The position numbers were made by a program, and so were the translations under genes. A stretch of DNA of 64,000 bases from Bacteroidota bacterium (GTDB taxonomy: Bacteria > Bacteroidota > Bacteroidia > Chitinophagales > Chitinophagaceae), in assembly GCA_005798905.1 (NCBI GenBank), contig SYIK01000011.1:124001-188000 (forward strand), written 5' to 3'. This document shows, piece by piece, positions 63,991 through 64,000 of this stretch (its first letter is position 1; every line of letters starts with the position of its first letter). The notes beneath the pieces are model-generated. The model did not search any database. It had not been told where the DNA came from and worked only from the letters and a program-made list of their open reading frames with translations.

Positions 63991-64000
63991 AAATACCCAA

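Overview
This is a 64 kb AT-rich chromosomal segment from a member of the Bacteroidota, most like the Chitinophagaceae/Chitinophagales. Evidence for this: a SusC/SusD pair, a fused MurF-alanine racemase, the gliding genes gldF and gldG, a DUF3098 gene between ftsX and uppP, starts with no purine-rich ribosome-binding site, and repeated TAnnTTTG -7 promoter elements just upstream of start codons. No rRNA, tRNA, transposase or CRISPR array was seen, and no stretch over 300 bases lacks a gene.

Layout. (1) 1-17.4 kb is housekeeping: the ftsX end, DUF3098, uppP, an MFS carrier, an MBL-fold hydrolase, DUF3108 and flippase-like membrane genes, ruvC, a HIT protein, greA, a 2-hydroxyacid dehydrogenase, rsmA, pdxA, recQ, a Cu-type P-ATPase, tsaE, alanine dehydrogenase, an ABC ATPase and lpxA. 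(2) 17.5-26.1 kb is accessory. An AraC-type regulator with a cysteine cluster is followed by an operon for two cytochrome-c-like lipoproteins, an OB-fold membrane-anchored protein, a YceI protein and a DUF5777 beta-barrel, then two TonB-dependent receptors. (3) 26.3-49.7 kb is again core: ileS, a DksA-like protein with a histone-H1-like tail, acpP-fabF-rnc, methylmalonyl-CoA epimerase, iscS-iscU-iscA, gldFG, terC, murF-alr, lspA, fumC, an enoyl-CoA hydratase, a stand-alone B12-binding mutase subunit, gltX, a polysaccharide deacetylase, a lipoprotein and tatD. (4) 50.0-59.8 kb is a polysaccharide utilisation locus: susC, susD, a TolB/PD40-like lipoprotein, a CehA/McbA-like metallohydrolase and a GH20 beta-N-acetylhexosaminidase. 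This points to uptake and cleavage of GlcNAc-containing glycans. (5) 59.8-64.0 kb is a decaying accessory end: arsR with a palindromic operator, an arsM gene broken by an internal deletion, a serine hydrolase, a 5'-truncated gamma-glutamylcyclotransferase, and a Fic gene preceded by two 40-bp repeats.

How the parts work together. The PUL imports and cleaves amino-sugar glycans. The cytochrome/YceI/DUF5777/TonB block looks like one regulated envelope module for a redox-active ligand or metal, and is the best candidate here for an uncharacterised system. The regulatory sequence is informative. There is a perfect 13-bp terminator-like hairpin inside the coding start of the third PUL gene. Promoter-hairpin-start leaders precede greA and lpxA. 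A matched inverted repeat and an ArsR-like box lie in front of the cytochrome operon. All functions were assigned by reading motifs, with no database search. Start codons were moved downstream where the longest frame begins at TTG or overlaps a promoter element.
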